From Rhizobiales bacterium 2SD (GTDB lineage: Bacteria > Pseudomonadota > Alphaproteobacteria > Rhizobiales > Beijerinckiaceae): a stretch of DNA of 64,000 nucleotides. Below are positions 1 through 12,227 of the stretch, piece after piece. Position 1 is the stretch's first letter, and every line of letters begins with the position of its first letter. The translations under genes and the position numbers were made by a program. The stretch is taken from NCBI GenBank assembly GCA_005502805.1, contig SCMY01000006.1, positions 1 through 64,000 on the forward strand, written 5' to 3'. Below the pieces are notes generated by a model, which worked only from the letters and a program-made list of their open reading frames with translations, made no database searches and was not told where the DNA came from.

Positions 1-67
<67 letters not shown>

Positions 68-73
68 AAATAA

Positions 74-101
74 AAACCCCGTCGCGACAGCGGCGGGGTT
101 T
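74..101 (+). terminator. Rho-independent terminator of the initiator tRNA
   Basis: A 12-bp stem (AAACCCCGTCGC with GCGGCGGGGTTT, one G-T wobble) closes a GACA loop seven bases after the CCA end. The A-rich 5' side and T-rich 3' side are those of an intrinsic terminator. Confidence 0.8.
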
Positions 102-435
102 GTTCGTTCGGGCCAAGTATCCCACGCCGACAAAATCGATCACTTGGCATCGCAGGTTCAAATCAGGGGCCATGAACCCTGCAACCATACTCGCATCCAG
201 AAGCGCGTCGCCGGCCAGCCAGGCCGACGCCGACAGTCGTGATCTCCATGGGATGGCTCCAAGCGCGTCCGGCGCGACGGCGTTTCTGTGGCGCTGCAAT
301 GCTGAGAGCAGGGGGCAGCCGCCCCTCTGCTTTGGGGCGGCTCAGTCTGGCGATAGGCCAGCACAGCTGGAAGGTGGCCCATAGCTGACTCTCGGAAGGT
401 CCGCTCTCGGGCATGTCAGTTGAGACTGCGGCGGC
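102..435. other. Gene-free spacer between tRNA and prpF-like gene
   Basis: I see no credible coding sequence here. The short open frames lack ribosome-binding sites and family resemblance. An imperfect inverted repeat (GCAGGTTCA at 152-160 with TGAACCCTGC at 173-182) resembles a T arm, but no acceptor stem or anticodon arm accompanies it. A second hairpin at 317-342 is listed separately. Confidence 0.6.
317..342 (-). terminator. GC-rich hairpin downstream of the prpF-like gene
   Basis: A perfect 9-bp stem AGCCGCCCC/GGGGCGGCT closes an 8-base loop 94 bases past the minus-strand stop at 436. It has no T tract, so it may only be a weak terminator or an RNA 3'-end stabiliser. Confidence 0.35.
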
Positions 436-1584
436 TTACTTCGACTGGCTGATATAGACCTCGCCTGCAAACAGGCGGCGCGCTGTACGATAGACACAAG
501 CGCTCCGCGCATGAGCCCGTCCATCTACGACAGCGACATCGGCATCGACCGTGATCGTGCCGGAGGGGTGCCCGATCCGGATCGCGGCTCCGCCGCCGTC
601 CCCCACGATGCGGTTGGCTACCGTGCCGGGGGTGCGGGCGGCGACCGCAAGGCAGAGCGCGCCGGTCAGCGGGATCGCATTGTGCGGCTGCCCCACCGAG
701 ATCGCCCGCGCCATCAGGTCGGTCTCATCGGCCTGCAGGACGCGCTCAGACAGGGTCGGCGACGGCCCGGGCGCCGAGAGCATCGCGACTTTGGGCAGGC
801 TGATGATCGCGGCCGCCTCCTCCAGCGTCGCGGCGAGCCCCATCAGCACGGAAGCGCGCAGTCGGATCTGCTCGAGCCGGTCCTGCAGCACGGTATTGGC
901 GGCAATGGTCTTAGGCAGTTCGGTTCCGCTTGCGCCGAGCGCTTCCGCCAGCACGAACACGAACGGATTGGCGGCATCGACGATGCTGGCCTCGACGACG
1001 CCGAAGCCCGGCACCTCGATCAGGTCGATGGCCCGGCCTGTCGGCAGCAGGCGGCCAGTCTTGGCGCCGCCCGGCTCCAGGAAGTCCAGCCGGATCGGGG
1101 CTGCAAGGCCCGCGACGCCGTCGAGCTCGAAATCGCCGCCGACCTCTGTCTCGCCATCGCGCACCTGGACATGCGCGGCGATGATCTTGCCCGTATTGGT
1201 GTTGTGGATGCGGACGATCGTCTCGCCGTCCGGCGGGCGCGCCACCAGCCCCTCGTCGATCGCGAACGGCCCCATCGCCGACGACATGTTCCCGCAATTG
1301 CCGGCATAGTCGACGGTCCGATCGGTCACCGAGACCTGGGCGAAGGTGTAGTCGATATCGGCGCCGGGCACGCTGGCCGGGCCGACGACGCAGATCTTGG
1401 ACAGCGACGAGACGCCCCCGCCCATGCCGTCGAGCTGGCGCACATATGGGTCGGGCGAGCCCATCGCTGCCAGGAAGATGTCGTCCCATTCGGCGCGCGC
1501 CGGCAGGTCGCGGGCGTGGAAGACCAGCCCTTTCGAGGTGCCGCCGCGCATGAACACGGCCTTGAGACGCTTCTGACCCACCAC
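436..1584 (-). CDS. PrpF-family 3-alkyl-aconitate (methylaconitate) isomerase
   Basis: The product has 382 residues, close to the usual PrpF length of about 390. PrpF proteins have a diaminopimelate-epimerase fold and interconvert trans and cis forms of aconitate or 2-methylaconitate. The N-terminal MRGGTSKG and the segments DGMGGG and GNCGNMSSA are typical of the family and sit around the active-site Cys and Lys region. The gene diverges from a GntR regulator, and an aconitase and a lyase follow on the other side. This suggests that it repairs or reroutes the aconitate isomer made by the dehydratase. The exact substrate (aconitate, methylaconitate, 4-oxalomesaconate) cannot be read from sequence. 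Confidence 0.85.
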   Translation of the reverse strand: MVGQKRLKAVFMRGGTSKGLVFHARDLPARAEWDDIFLAAMGSPDPYVRQLDGMGGGVSSLSKICVVGPASVPGADIDYTFAQVSVTDRTVDYAGNCGNMSSAMGPFAIDEGLVARPPDGETIVRIHNTNTGKIIAAHVQVRDGETEVGGDFELDGVAGLAAPIRLDFLEPGGAKTGRLLPTGRAIDLIEVPGFGVVEASIVDAANPFVFVLAEALGASGTELPKTIAANTVLQDRLEQIRLRASVLMGLAATLEEAAAIISLPKVAMLSAPGPSPTLSERVLQADETDLMARAISVGQPHNAIPLTGALCLAVAARTPGTVANRIVGDGGGAAIRIGHPSGTITVDADVAVVDGRAHARSACVYRTARRLFAGEVYISQSK

Positions 1585-1644
1585 CGCTCCTCGGCTTCCG
1601 CTCGCCCCTGATCTTTGGGGCTTGACCGAGCATGGGAAGCGGTG

Positions 1645-1677
1645 TGAAAACTGTCAACACTGAAAACTGTCAACAGT
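1645..1677. promoter_or_regulatory. Divergent operator with tandem TGAAAACTGTCAACA repeats
   Basis: The 15-base unit TGAAAACTGTCAACA occurs at 1645-1659 and again at 1661-1675, a 16-bp period. The second copy forms the inverted repeat ACTGT-CA-ACAGT (1666-1677), the kind of short palindrome bound by FCD-type GntR proteins. On the minus strand each copy reads TTGACA, a consensus -35 box for the prpF-like gene. Binding by the adjacent GntR protein is inferred. Confidence 0.6.
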
Positions 1678-1684
1678 CTACAAC

Positions 1685-2386
1685 GTGAACCTTTCGGCTC
1701 CTCTCTCTCCGCATCCTTCGCTCAGCGATCAGGCGTTCGACGCGCTGGTCGAAGCGATCTCGCGCGGCGCCATCGCCCCGGGGGAACGGATCAAGGAGGC
1801 GCAGATCGCCCGCACGCTGCGGATCAGCCGTGGCCCGCTTCGCGAGGCACTACGCCGGCTGGAAAGCCACCGGCTGGTCGAGCGCCGTCAGCATCTCGGC
1901 GCCTTCGTCACCTCGCTCTCGCTCGAAGATCTCGACGACCTGTTCCGAATGCGTGAGGCGCTCGAAGGCGCCGCTTGCGGCCTCGCCGCGACGCGGATCA
2001 GCGACGCGACCCTGGCCGATCTCAGCGCCATGCTCGATGCCCATGCCGGCACGATCACGCGCGACGGCCAATATCCCCGCATGTCATCGGACGACGATTT
2101 TCATTTCCGTATCATCCGCGAGAGCGGCAGCAAGCGATTGTTCCACGCGCTCTGCCAGGAACTCTACTTGCAGGTCCAGCTCTACCGGCACCGCTCCTCT
2201 TCCCGCCCCGGCCGCTCCGAGATGGCGATGAAGGAGCATCGCGACATCGTCGCCGCCCTGCAGACGCGCGATCCGCGCAAGGCCGAGGAGGCCATGCGCG
2301 TCCACATTTCCAATGCCCGCAGGAACCTGCTCTGGGCAGCCCCCGAAGCGGCCAGACCCGCCATCGAACTGGGATCATTGACGTGA
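1685..2386 (+). CDS. GntR-family transcriptional regulator, FadR/FCD subfamily
   Basis: The 233-residue product has a winged helix at about residues 10-75 (LRISRGPLREALRRLES is the recognition region) followed by an all-alpha FCD ligand-binding domain. Such proteins usually bind small carboxylates. The start is GTG at 1685, eight bases after the tandem operator. The stop overlaps the next start (GTGA), so regulator and lyase are translationally coupled. It probably controls both the divergent prpF-like gene and the lyase-aconitase-Tct operon in response to a tricarboxylate or its product. Confidence 0.87.
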   Translation: MNLSAPLSPHPSLSDQAFDALVEAISRGAIAPGERIKEAQIARTLRISRGPLREALRRLESHRLVERRQHLGAFVTSLSLEDLDDLFRMREALEGAACGLAATRISDATLADLSAMLDAHAGTITRDGQYPRMSSDDDFHFRIIRESGSKRLFHALCQELYLQVQLYRHRSSSRPGRSEMAMKEHRDIVAALQTRDPRKAEEAMRVHISNARRNLLWAAPEAARPAIELGSLT

Positions 2387-3255
2387 GCAAGACTGCAGGA
2401 CGCCGCCTGAGGCAGATCGTCGACGCGCGCGCCGGCACGCTCATCCCCGGAGCGGCCAACGCCCTCGCCGCCCGCATCATCGAGGATCTCGGCTTCGAGA
2501 TCGCCTATGTCAGCGGCGCGGGCGTGACCAACACCTATTTCGGCGCGCCCGATCTCGGCTTCATGGGCCTGGCCGACATTGCCAACCATACCGCCGCGAT
2601 CCGCGACGCGGTCGAGCTGCCGCTGATCGTCGACGCCGATACCGGCTTCGGCAACGCTCTGAACGTCCGCCAGGCCGTGCGTACGCTGGAGCGGGCCGGC
2701 GCCAATGCGATCCAGCTCGAAGACCAGGTCATGCCGAAGCGCTGCGGCCATTTCTCGGGCAAGGCCGTGGTCGAGACCGCCGAGATGACCGGCAAGATCA
2801 AGGCGGCGGTCGACGCCCGCCATGACGCCGATTTCCTGATCATGGCCCGCACCGACAGCCGCGCCGTCCACGGCTTCGAGGCCGCGGTCGAGCGCGGCCA
2901 CGCTTTCCGCGAGGCCGGGGCCGACATCATCTTCATCGAAGCGCCGGAAAGCGTCGAGGAGCTGCGGGCCCTGCCGCAGGCGATCAACGCGCCGCAACTG
3001 GTCAATCTCGTCGTCGGCGGCAAGACCCCGATCCTGCCGACCAGCGAGTTCGCGGCGATGGGCTTCTCATTGGTGCTCTACGCCAATGTCGCCCTGCAGA
3101 GCGCGATCCTCGGCATGACCACCGCCCTCTCCGCCCTGAAGCAAGGCCGCGATGTCGGCGAGACGAGCGGCCTCGTCGCCAGCTTCGCCGAGCGCCAGCG
3201 GCTGGTGCGTAAGCCGCTCTTCGACGCGCTGGAGAAGACCTACGCCGGCTCGTGA
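2383..3255 (+). CDS. Isocitrate lyase/PEP mutase superfamily protein, 2-methylisocitrate-lyase-like
   Basis: The product has 290 residues from a GTG start overlapping the regulator stop. It is a TIM-barrel enzyme of the PrpB, oxaloacetate decarboxylase and dimethylmalate lyase group. DADTGFGN (metal-binding Asp) and the KRCGHF loop with the catalytic Cys are present, and the KRCGH form is that of methylisocitrate and dimethylmalate lyases. It should cleave a C-C bond in a (methyl)isocitrate-like acid to pyruvate or glyoxylate plus a dicarboxylate. It sits directly before the aconitase gene, and no methylcitrate synthase gene is present in the window. The substrate therefore probably comes from outside through TctABC. 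Confidence 0.8.
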   Translation: MSKTAGRRLRQIVDARAGTLIPGAANALAARIIEDLGFEIAYVSGAGVTNTYFGAPDLGFMGLADIANHTAAIRDAVELPLIVDADTGFGNALNVRQAVRTLERAGANAIQLEDQVMPKRCGHFSGKAVVETAEMTGKIKAAVDARHDADFLIMARTDSRAVHGFEAAVERGHAFREAGADIIFIEAPESVEELRALPQAINAPQLVNLVVGGKTPILPTSEFAAMGFSLVLYANVALQSAILGMTTALSALKQGRDVGETSGLVASFAERQRLVRKPLFDALEKTYAGS

Positions 3256-3310
3256 GTACAGGCCGCACAAGACAGCACCAAAGACAAGAATGACAGGGAG
3301 GTTCAGCGGC

Positions 3311-6049
<2,739 letters not shown>

Positions 6050-6105
6050 TCCAGCCATTGCCAGCCGGAAGACCGGCGGCAACCAACCAAAGGGAGGACA
6101 CGACG

Positions 6106-7059
6106 ATGACCATCCGCAGAAGAGTCCTGCTCGCCGCCGCCTTCGCGGTCGGCCTTGCCGGCCCCGCCTGGGCGCAGAGCCTTGACATCACCGTGCCGTC
6201 CAATCCGGGCGGCGGCTTCGACCAGACGGCGCGCGCTTTGCAGGGCGTGCTCGAGAAGGACAAGCTCGCCAGCCGCATCCAGATCATCAACACGCCCGGC
6301 GGCGGCGGCACGATCGGCCTTGCGCAATTCGCGACCACCAAGGCCAAGCGCGCCGGCTCGATCATGGTCGGTGGCCTCGCCATCGTCAGTGCCGTACCGA
6401 TCAACAAGGCCCCGGTGACGCTCGACCAGGTCAAGCCGCTGGCTCGGCTGACCGGAGAATATCTCGTGCTCGCCGTGCCGAAGAGTTCGCCGCTACAGAG
6501 CGTCGAGGAGCTGATCGCCAAGTTCAAGGCTGATCCGCGCTCGGTCTCCTGGGGCGCCGGCTCCGCCGGCAGCGCCGACCATTTGCTGATCGGCCTCTTG
6601 GCCCAGGCCGCCGGCGTCGAGCCCAAGGGGATCAACTACATCGCCCATTCCGGCGGCGGCGAGGCCCTGTCGGCCGTGATCGGCGGGCATGTCACCGTCG
6701 GTGTCAGCGGCTATGGCGAGTTCGAGCCCCAGGTCGCCGCCGGCAATCTGCGCGTGCTCGCGATCTCCTCGGAGCAGCGCATCGCCGGCATCGACGCGCC
6801 GACCTTCAAGGAGAAGGGTCTCGACGTCACGCTGGTGAACTGGCGCGGCATCTTCGCTCCGCCCGGCCTGAAGGACGATGAGTTCAAGGCCCTGGCCGAG
6901 ATGGTCGACAAGGCCGTCAAGTCGCCGGCCTGGAAGGAGGCGCTCCAGAAGCATAGCTGGCAGGACCTCTATTTGCCGGCGGCCCCGTTCGAGACCTATC
7001 TCAGCCGGAATCGGTCGAGCGTCACCGCCGTGCTCAAGGATATCGGCCTCGCCCAGTGA
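6106..7059 (+). CDS. tctC: TctC-type tripartite tricarboxylate transporter binding protein
   Basis: The 317-residue product has a cleavable signal peptide (MTIRRRVLLAAAFAVGLAGP, cut after WA). The Bug/TctC fold shows in VPSNPGGGFDQTAR and INTPGGGGTIGLAQF near the N terminus, which line the carboxylate-binding pocket. A strong AGGGAGG lies at 6091-6097, nine bases before the ATG. It delivers the ligand to TctAB encoded next. The ligand is presumably the tricarboxylate processed by the upstream enzymes. Confidence 0.92.
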   Translation: MTIRRRVLLAAAFAVGLAGPAWAQSLDITVPSNPGGGFDQTARALQGVLEKDKLASRIQIINTPGGGGTIGLAQFATTKAKRAGSIMVGGLAIVSAVPINKAPVTLDQVKPLARLTGEYLVLAVPKSSPLQSVEELIAKFKADPRSVSWGAGSAGSADHLLIGLLAQAAGVEPKGINYIAHSGGGEALSAVIGGHVTVGVSGYGEFEPQVAAGNLRVLAISSEQRIAGIDAPTFKEKGLDVTLVNWRGIFAPPGLKDDEFKALAEMVDKAVKSPAWKEALQKHSWQDLYLPAAPFETYLSRNRSSVTAVLKDIGLAQ

Positions 7060-7118
7060 GGCCATGGCGGGCGGCGCACGTCGCCGCCCATTTTCCCGCA
7101 TCAGAGGCCGGTGACCCG

Positions 7119-7586
7119 ATGCTGCGCATGACGTCCTACAAGCCCTACGGCGTCGCTTTCGGGGCAGCGCTCGCGCTGCTCGGGGCGGCGATGATCTGGG
7201 TGATCTCGCTCCTGCCCGACACCGCCGCCTATGCCGCCGTCGGGCCGAAGATGTTCCCGCGCCTGGTCGGCGGCGGACTGATCCTGACCGGCCTTGCCGT
7301 GATCCGCGAAGCCATGAGCATCGTGCCGGGGGATGAGGATGCGATCGAGTACGATGTCTTGCCGATCCTGGCGATCTCGGCCGGCCTGATCTTCGCCGCC
7401 TTCGCGCTGGAACGGCTCGGCTGGATCCTGACCGCGACGGTCGTCTTCTTCGTGACCGCCTGGGCTTTCGGCGAGCGGCGCCGGCTGGCGACGATCGCGA
7501 TCGGGCTCGCCCTCTCTGGCGGGACCTATCTGCTCTTCAACTACGCGCTCCAGCTCAGCCTGCCGGCCGGTATCCTCCGCTTCTAG
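7119..7586 (+). CDS. tctB: TctB-type small membrane subunit
   Basis: The product has 155 residues with four predicted membrane spans (about 10-32, 44-60, 80-100 and 118-150), as in the small permease subunit of tripartite tricarboxylate transporters. ATG 7119 lies 60 bases after the tctC stop and 20 bases separate its end from tctA. TctB sequences are poorly conserved, so the assignment relies on position and topology. Confidence 0.85.
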   Translation: MLRMTSYKPYGVAFGAALALLGAAMIWVISLLPDTAAYAAVGPKMFPRLVGGGLILTGLAVIREAMSIVPGDEDAIEYDVLPILAISAGLIFAAFALERLGWILTATVVFFVTAWAFGERRRLATIAIGLALSGGTYLLFNYALQLSLPAGILRF

Positions 7587-7606
7587 CGGTCCGTAGAGGC
7601 GTCACG

Positions 7607-9103
7607 ATGTCATCGATTTCCGCTCTGCTCGACGGCTTTTCCGTCGCCCTCGCTCCCGCCAACCTGCTCTGGGCCTCGCTCGGGGTGTTCATGGGCACCG
7701 CCATCGGTGTGCTGCCGGGCATCGGCCCGGCGCTGACGATCGCGCTGCTGCTGCCGGCGACCTTCAGCTTCGAGCCATCCTCCGCCTTCATCCTGTTCGG
7801 CGGCATCTATTACGGCGCGGTCTATGGCAGCTCGACCACGGCGATCCTCCTCAACACGCCGGGCGAGACCGCCAGCGTCGTCACCGCCATCGACGGCCAC
7901 GCCATGGCCAAGCAGGGCCGCGGCGCCCAGGCGCTGGCGACCGCCGCCATCGGTTCCTTCGTCGCCGGTACGCTGGCGACGGCGGCGCTGACCTTCGTCG
8001 CTCCGGCGCTGGTCACGCTCGCCCTGAAATTCGGGCCGGCCGAATATTTCGCGCTGATGGTGCTGGCGCTGGTCACGGTCACATCGCTGCTCGGCACCTC
8101 GCTGCCGCGCGGCTTCGCCAGCATCTTCCTCGGCCTGGCGCTCGGCCTCGTCGGCATGGACGTGCAGACCGGGCAGGCCCGCTTCACCTTCGGCCAGCTC
8201 GAACTGCTCGACGGCGTCGGCACGGTCATCATCGCCGTCGGCCTGTTCGCCGTGGGCGAGGCGCTCTACGTCGTCGCGCGCGAGCGCTTCCACCGCGAGG
8301 AGATCTACGCGATCAAGGGTTCGGTCTGGATGAGCCGGGAAGACTGGCGCCGCTCCTGGAAGCCCTGGCTGCGCGGCACCGTGATCGGCTTTCCGATCGG
8401 CGCGCTCCCGGCCGGCGGCGCCGAGATCCCGACCTTCCTCTCCTATGTCACCGAGAAGCGCCTGACCAAGCATCCCGAGGAGTTCGGCAAGGGCGCGATC
8501 GAGGCGGTCGCCGGGCCAGAAGCTGCCAACAATGCCGCGGTCGCCGGCGTGCTCGCTCCGCTACTGGCGCTCGGCCTGCCGACCTCGGCCACGGCGGCGA
8601 TGATGCTCGCCGCTTTCCAGCAATACGGCATCCAGCCTGGCCCGCTGCTGTTCCAGACCAATTCGCAATTGATCTGGGGGCTGCTGGCTAGCCTCTATAT
8701 CGGCAATGTCATGCTGCTCGTGCTCAACCTGCCGCTGGCAGGCCTGTGGGTGCGCCTGCTGCTGATCCCGCGCCCCTGGCTCTATGGCGGCATCCTCGTC
8801 TTCGCCACGCTCGGCGTCTACACACTCGACAACAGCCTGTTCGACGTCGCGCTGCTTTGGGGTATCGGCATGCTCGGCCTCGCCATGCGCATGCTCGACG
8901 TGCCGGTCGCGCCCTGCATCGTGGCTCTGATCCTCGGACCGATGGCGGAGCAGCATCTGCGCCGAGCCCTGTCGATCAGCCAGGGCGACCCGCTCGTCTT
9001 CGTCTCCAGCCCGCTCGCCGCCGGCATTCTCGGGTTGGCGCTGGCTTTCCTGCTGGTGCCGCTGCTGCTGAAGCTACGGCAAAGCCAGGCGGTTTCGCCG
9101 TAA
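7607..9103 (+). CDS. tctA: TctA-type large membrane subunit
   Basis: The product has 498 residues with about 11-12 membrane spans, the standard TctA length. The signature regions [17 protein letters not shown] near residues 35-50 and [20 protein letters not shown] near 65-85 are intact. The latter is the conserved substrate-path loop. It is the last gene of the operon and drives sodium- or proton-coupled uptake of the ligand bound by TctC. Confidence 0.93.
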   Translation: MSSISALLDGFSVALAPANLLWASLGVFMGTAIGVLPGIGPALTIALLLPATFSFEPSSAFILFGGIYYGAVYGSSTTAILLNTPGETASVVTAIDGHAMAKQGRGAQALATAAIGSFVAGTLATAALTFVAPALVTLALKFGPAEYFALMVLALVTVTSLLGTSLPRGFASIFLGLALGLVGMDVQTGQARFTFGQLELLDGVGTVIIAVGLFAVGEALYVVARERFHREEIYAIKGSVWMSREDWRRSWKPWLRGTVIGFPIGALPAGGAEIPTFLSYVTEKRLTKHPEEFGKGAIEAVAGPEAANNAAVAGVLAPLLALGLPTSATAAMMLAAFQQYGIQPGPLLFQTNSQLIWGLLASLYIGNVMLLVLNLPLAGLWVRLLLIPRPWLYGGILVFATLGVYTLDNSLFDVALLWGIGMLGLAMRMLDVPVAPCIVALILGPMAEQHLRRALSISQGDPLVFVSSPLAAGILGLALAFLLVPLLLKLRQSQAVSP

Positions 9104-9119
9104 GGCGGGGCAGCCCGCC
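9104..9119 (+). terminator. Weak hairpin after tctA
   Basis: GGCGGG and CCCGCC pair around GCAG directly after the tctA stop. The stem is only 6 bp and there is no T tract. Nothing else is recognisable up to 9292. Confidence 0.3.
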
Positions 9120-9292
9120 CGCGCGAGTTGCCAGACTCAACACCGTCAAAACAGACCTCCCGGCGGACAGATCAACGCGGACTTCGGCGTTTACGGTTCC
9201 CAGAAGCGGCTCGAAATTGCGCGGATCGCTCAGCCGGTATGTCCGCTGCATGGCGCAGGCCAAGTGTCCGCTGTTGGCGCGTCTCGTCCAGG

Positions 9293-9847
9293 TCAGGCCA
9301 AGAATGCCGGCCCTTGCGTGGCGGCGCTGACGAGATTGAAAAGGTAGTCGCTCTGGGCCTGGGTTTCGACCGCTCCTGCAGCATGCTCCCGGCGGATTCT
9401 GGCGATCGCCTCGGCTGGCGAAGCTCCCGCCTCGATGAGCAGGCGCGCCGCGACGAGGCCGGTGCGGCCGAGACCGGCGCGACAGTGAACAGCCCAGCTC
9501 TCACCGGCGAAAAGGCGATCCAGCAGCGCCAGATCGCGCCAACCGCGCGAGAAGCCGTCATCGGGCGTTCCGAAATCGGCGATCGGCAAATGGACCCAGC
9601 GCAGTCCCGCCGCCGAAACGGCGCTCGCATAACCGTCATGCCCACCGGGAAGCTCATCGCCCTCGACGAGGCTGAGCAGGCCGACCGCACCTGCCGTCGC
9701 AAGACTGGCCAGATCTTGCGCAACGGCATCTTTGGGGCGCTCCTTCGACGCCTCTCGCCAGTGTCCAGGGCACGCGCATAGGAGGAGCTTGCCGGGATGG
9801 CCGGCAATGCCGATCACTGAGAAGGGGGCAGCGACAGCGTGATTCAA
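9293..9847 (-). CDS. Tyrosine/dual-specificity-phosphatase-fold protein (copy 1)
   Basis: The product has 184 residues if translation starts at the TTG at 9847, which has GAGGAAA at 9852-9858 four bases upstream. The CX5R phosphatase loop HCRAGLGRTG places the nucleophile at C122 and Arg at 128. The general-acid candidate is D91 in PIADFGTPDD. There is no signal peptide or other domain. It diverges from the permease genes across a shared operator and has a paralogue at 12887-13405 in the same module (matching PIADF and C-x-AG-x-GR blocks). The substrate could be a phosphoprotein or a small phosphate ester. Confidence 0.8.
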   Translation of the reverse strand: MNHAVAAPFSVIGIAGHPGKLLLCACPGHWREASKERPKDAVAQDLASLATAGAVGLLSLVEGDELPGGHDGYASAVSAAGLRWVHLPIADFGTPDDGFSRGWRDLALLDRLFAGESWAVHCRAGLGRTGLVAARLLIEAGASPAEAIARIRREHAAGAVETQAQSDYLFNLVSAATQGPAFLA

Positions 9848-9885
9848 GAGGTTTCCTCGGACATTCGGCGAGTGATGAACGGGGT

Positions 9886-9919
9886 TTGACTTGTTGGGAT
9901 AGCTGTGTACAGCTATCCC
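9886..9919. promoter_or_regulatory. Promoter and GntR-type operator between phosphatase and permease genes
   Basis: A perfect 11-bp inverted repeat, GGGATAGCTGT and ACAGCTATCCC around GT, spans 9896-9919. A -35-like TTGACT (9886-9891) precedes it, so the palindrome covers the -10 region. Its core GCTGTGTACAGC recurs as GCTGTATACAGC at 14582-14593 before the binding-protein gene. Confidence 0.8.
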
Positions 9920-9925
9920 AATCCG

Positions 9926-11122
9926 ATGTCCATTCCATCCGGCCCGGCAATGCCTGAAGCTATCTCCCGGCCGCCTGTCCCTGACTGGCGCACCCGCCTG
10001 CGGGCCGCGTTGTGGCCGATCGCGCTCTTCATCGGCGTCGCGGTGCTTGGACTGATCATCATGCGCAACGTCTCGGCCAATCTGGCCGCGGCAGGGATGG
10101 AGATCGACTTCTCTTTCCTTTGGCAGGAGGCCGGCTTCGACGTCAGCGAAAGCCTCGTCCCCTATACGCCGCGCGACACCTATGCCCGCGTGCTGCTGGT
10201 CGGGATACTCAACACGCTCCTGGCCGCCGCGATCGTGCTCGTGCTCGCCAGCGCGATAGGGCTGGTCGTCGGCATTGCGATGACGAGTTCCAACTGGCTC
10301 GTGCGCACACTCGCCCATGCTTATGTCGAGCTGCTGCGGAACCTGCCCAAGCTCCTGATCCTCATCGCACTCTATGTCCTGATGGTGCGCGGTTTACCGC
10401 ATGTCCGGTCGGCCTGGAGCGGGCCTTTTGGGGCACAACTCAGCAATCGCGGGCTGTTCCTGCCCTGGCCGGTAGTCGAGCACGGCGGGGACCTGCTCGC
10501 CGTCGTGACGGTCCTGTGGCTCGCCGCCGCCCCGTTCTGGAGCAGGGCGGCTCGTCGCCAGCAGGATCGCACCGGCCGCAGGCCGCCGACGCTCCTGCCG
10601 CTCCTGGGCATCGGAAGCGCCATTCTTGCCGTGCTCCTGCTTTCGGGCATGGTGCGCGTCGCCTGGTCGTTTCCCGTTCTGCAGGGCTTCAACATCAGCG
10701 GCGGCATGGCGCTCTCGCTGCAGTTCACTGCGCTGGTCGTCGCACTTTCAGTCTATCACGGCGGCCAGATCGGCGCGATCGTGCGCGGCGGGATTGTCGC
10801 CACCTCGACCGGGCAGCGCGAGGCAGCACTCGCGCTCGGGCTCGACTGGTTCAAGACGATGCGCCTGATCGTGCTGCCGCAGGCGCTGCGGGTGATCACG
10901 CCGCCGCTCGGCAATCAATATAGCAACCTGCTCAAGAACACGTCGATCGCACTCGCCATCGGCTATTCCGATCTGCTGAGCGTGGTCAGCACCTCGATCA
11001 ACCAGACGTTCCGCCCAATCGAGCTGATGATGCTGGTCGCGCTGTTCTTCCTGACGGTCAACATGCTGATCTCGGGTCTGGTGAACTGGCTCGACCACGC
11101 CTTTCGGCTGAAGGGGCGGTGA
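9926..11122 (+). CDS. Amino-acid ABC transporter permease, AapQ-like
   Basis: The product has about 398 residues from ATG 9926. An in-frame GTG at 9905 lies inside the operator and is unlikely, while ATG 9950 is possible. The large size (about 400 against 230 for HisQ-type) and the insertion between spans match AapQ of the general L-amino-acid uptake system. The EAALALGLDWFKTMRLIVLPQA region is the EAA loop that contacts the ATPase. It is followed by the second permease one base later. No ATP-binding gene occurs in this module. Confidence 0.86.
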   Translation: MSIPSGPAMPEAISRPPVPDWRTRLRAALWPIALFIGVAVLGLIIMRNVSANLAAAGMEIDFSFLWQEAGFDVSESLVPYTPRDTYARVLLVGILNTLLAAAIVLVLASAIGLVVGIAMTSSNWLVRTLAHAYVELLRNLPKLLILIALYVLMVRGLPHVRSAWSGPFGAQLSNRGLFLPWPVVEHGGDLLAVVTVLWLAAAPFWSRAARRQQDRTGRRPPTLLPLLGIGSAILAVLLLSGMVRVAWSFPVLQGFNISGGMALSLQFTALVVALSVYHGGQIGAIVRGGIVATSTGQREAALALGLDWFKTMRLIVLPQALRVITPPLGNQYSNLLKNTSIALAIGYSDLLSVVSTSINQTFRPIELMMLVALFFLTVNMLISGLVNWLDHAFRLKGR

Positions 11123-11123
11123 G

Positions 11124-12197
11124 ATGGCCGTCCTCGCACCCAAACGCTACTGGCTCCGGACCGCGCTTTCATGGCTGCGCGTCAACCTCTTCTCGGGGTG
11201 GTGGAATACCCTGCTGACCTTGGCGACGCTCGCTGCGCTCTACATCTTCGTCTCGGCTTGCCTGCGTTGGGGAGTGTTCAATGCCGTTCCCTTGTCCGGC
11301 GACCACAACAGCTGCCTGACAGCCTCAGGTGCCTGCTGGGCCTTTCTCCATGAGAAGGCCGACCTGATCCTGACCGGGACCTACCCTGCGCCGGAGCGGT
11401 GGCGAGCCTATACGGCGACGGGAGTCATCGTCGCCCTGATCCTGATCCAGCTTCTCGCACCCCTACGGATCGCTCTGCGTGTCGGACTGCTGCTCGGTGC
11501 GGCGGGCGTTTCCTATCTGCTGCTGCGCGGCGGCGTTGCCGGCTTGCCGCTGGTCGAATCGCATCGCTGGAACGGCCTGCCGCTCGTTCTCTTTCTCTCC
11601 ATCTTCAGCATGGCCGCAGCCTTCCCGCTCGGCATCGTTCTGGCCTTGGCGCGCTGGTCGCGGAACCGGACACTGAACCTGGCCGCGATCGGCTATATTG
11701 AGACAGTTCGGGCGATCCCGATGGTGGCGGTGCTGTTCGCGGGGGTCTTTGTGCTGCCCCTGGTGATCGCCCGCGGCGCTGCGATCGAACCGGTTATGGC
11801 CGTCCTGCTCGTGCTCGTCCTGTTCTATGCTGCCTATTTCGCCGAGGACGTGCGGGCGGGGCTCCAGGCCCTGCCGCATGGCCAGGTCGAGGCCGGAGCG
11901 AGCCTCGGACTGTCCGGCTGGCAGCGCCTGCGCCTCATCGTGCTGCCCCAGGCCTTGCGCACGGCGGTTCCGGGTCTCACCAACAGCGTGATCGGCAGCT
12001 TCAAGGATACCTCGCTCGTCGCGATCGTCGGCATGCATGACCTGCTATCGACCTCTCGCATGGCCTATGCCGATCCGCTCTGGCAGGCCTATGCGCTGGA
12101 GGCCAACATCGCGATCGGGCTGTTCTATTTCCTCTGCTGCTGGATGATCTCCGAACGCGGCCGGCTCCTCGGGCATCCGGTTGCGCAACGCGGCTGA
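11124..12197 (+). CDS. Amino-acid ABC transporter permease, AapM-like
   Basis: The product has 357 residues and follows AapQ-like by one base. It has an N-terminal span, a long periplasmic stretch, then the permease core with an EAA loop (VEAGASLGLSGWQRLRLIVL) near residue 255. The length and domain order match AapM. It forms a heterodimer with the preceding gene product to import amino acids or amino-acid-like compounds. The ATPase has to come from elsewhere in the genome. Confidence 0.87.
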   Translation: MAVLAPKRYWLRTALSWLRVNLFSGWWNTLLTLATLAALYIFVSACLRWGVFNAVPLSGDHNSCLTASGACWAFLHEKADLILTGTYPAPERWRAYTATGVIVALILIQLLAPLRIALRVGLLLGAAGVSYLLLRGGVAGLPLVESHRWNGLPLVLFLSIFSMAAAFPLGIVLALARWSRNRTLNLAAIGYIETVRAIPMVAVLFAGVFVLPLVIARGAAIEPVMAVLLVLVLFYAAYFAEDVRAGLQALPHGQVEAGASLGLSGWQRLRLIVLPQALRTAVPGLTNSVIGSFKDTSLVAIVGMHDLLSTSRMAYADPLWQAYALEANIAIGLFYFLCCWMISERGRLLGHPVAQRG

Positions 12198-12227
12198 CCC
12201 GCCGTCGAGAGGATGCTAGAGCAAGAC

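Noticed and set aside
150..186. Possible second tRNA 3' end or attachment-site duplicate near the tRNA (GCAGGTTCAAATC and CTGCAACCA)
   Set aside because: The segments pair with each other as an imperfect hairpin and no other tRNA part is present. Similarity to the tRNA end is too short to claim an att site.
511..1611. 366-codon plus-strand frame opposite the prpF-like gene
   Set aside because: It is an antisense shadow. PrpF signatures are on the other strand.
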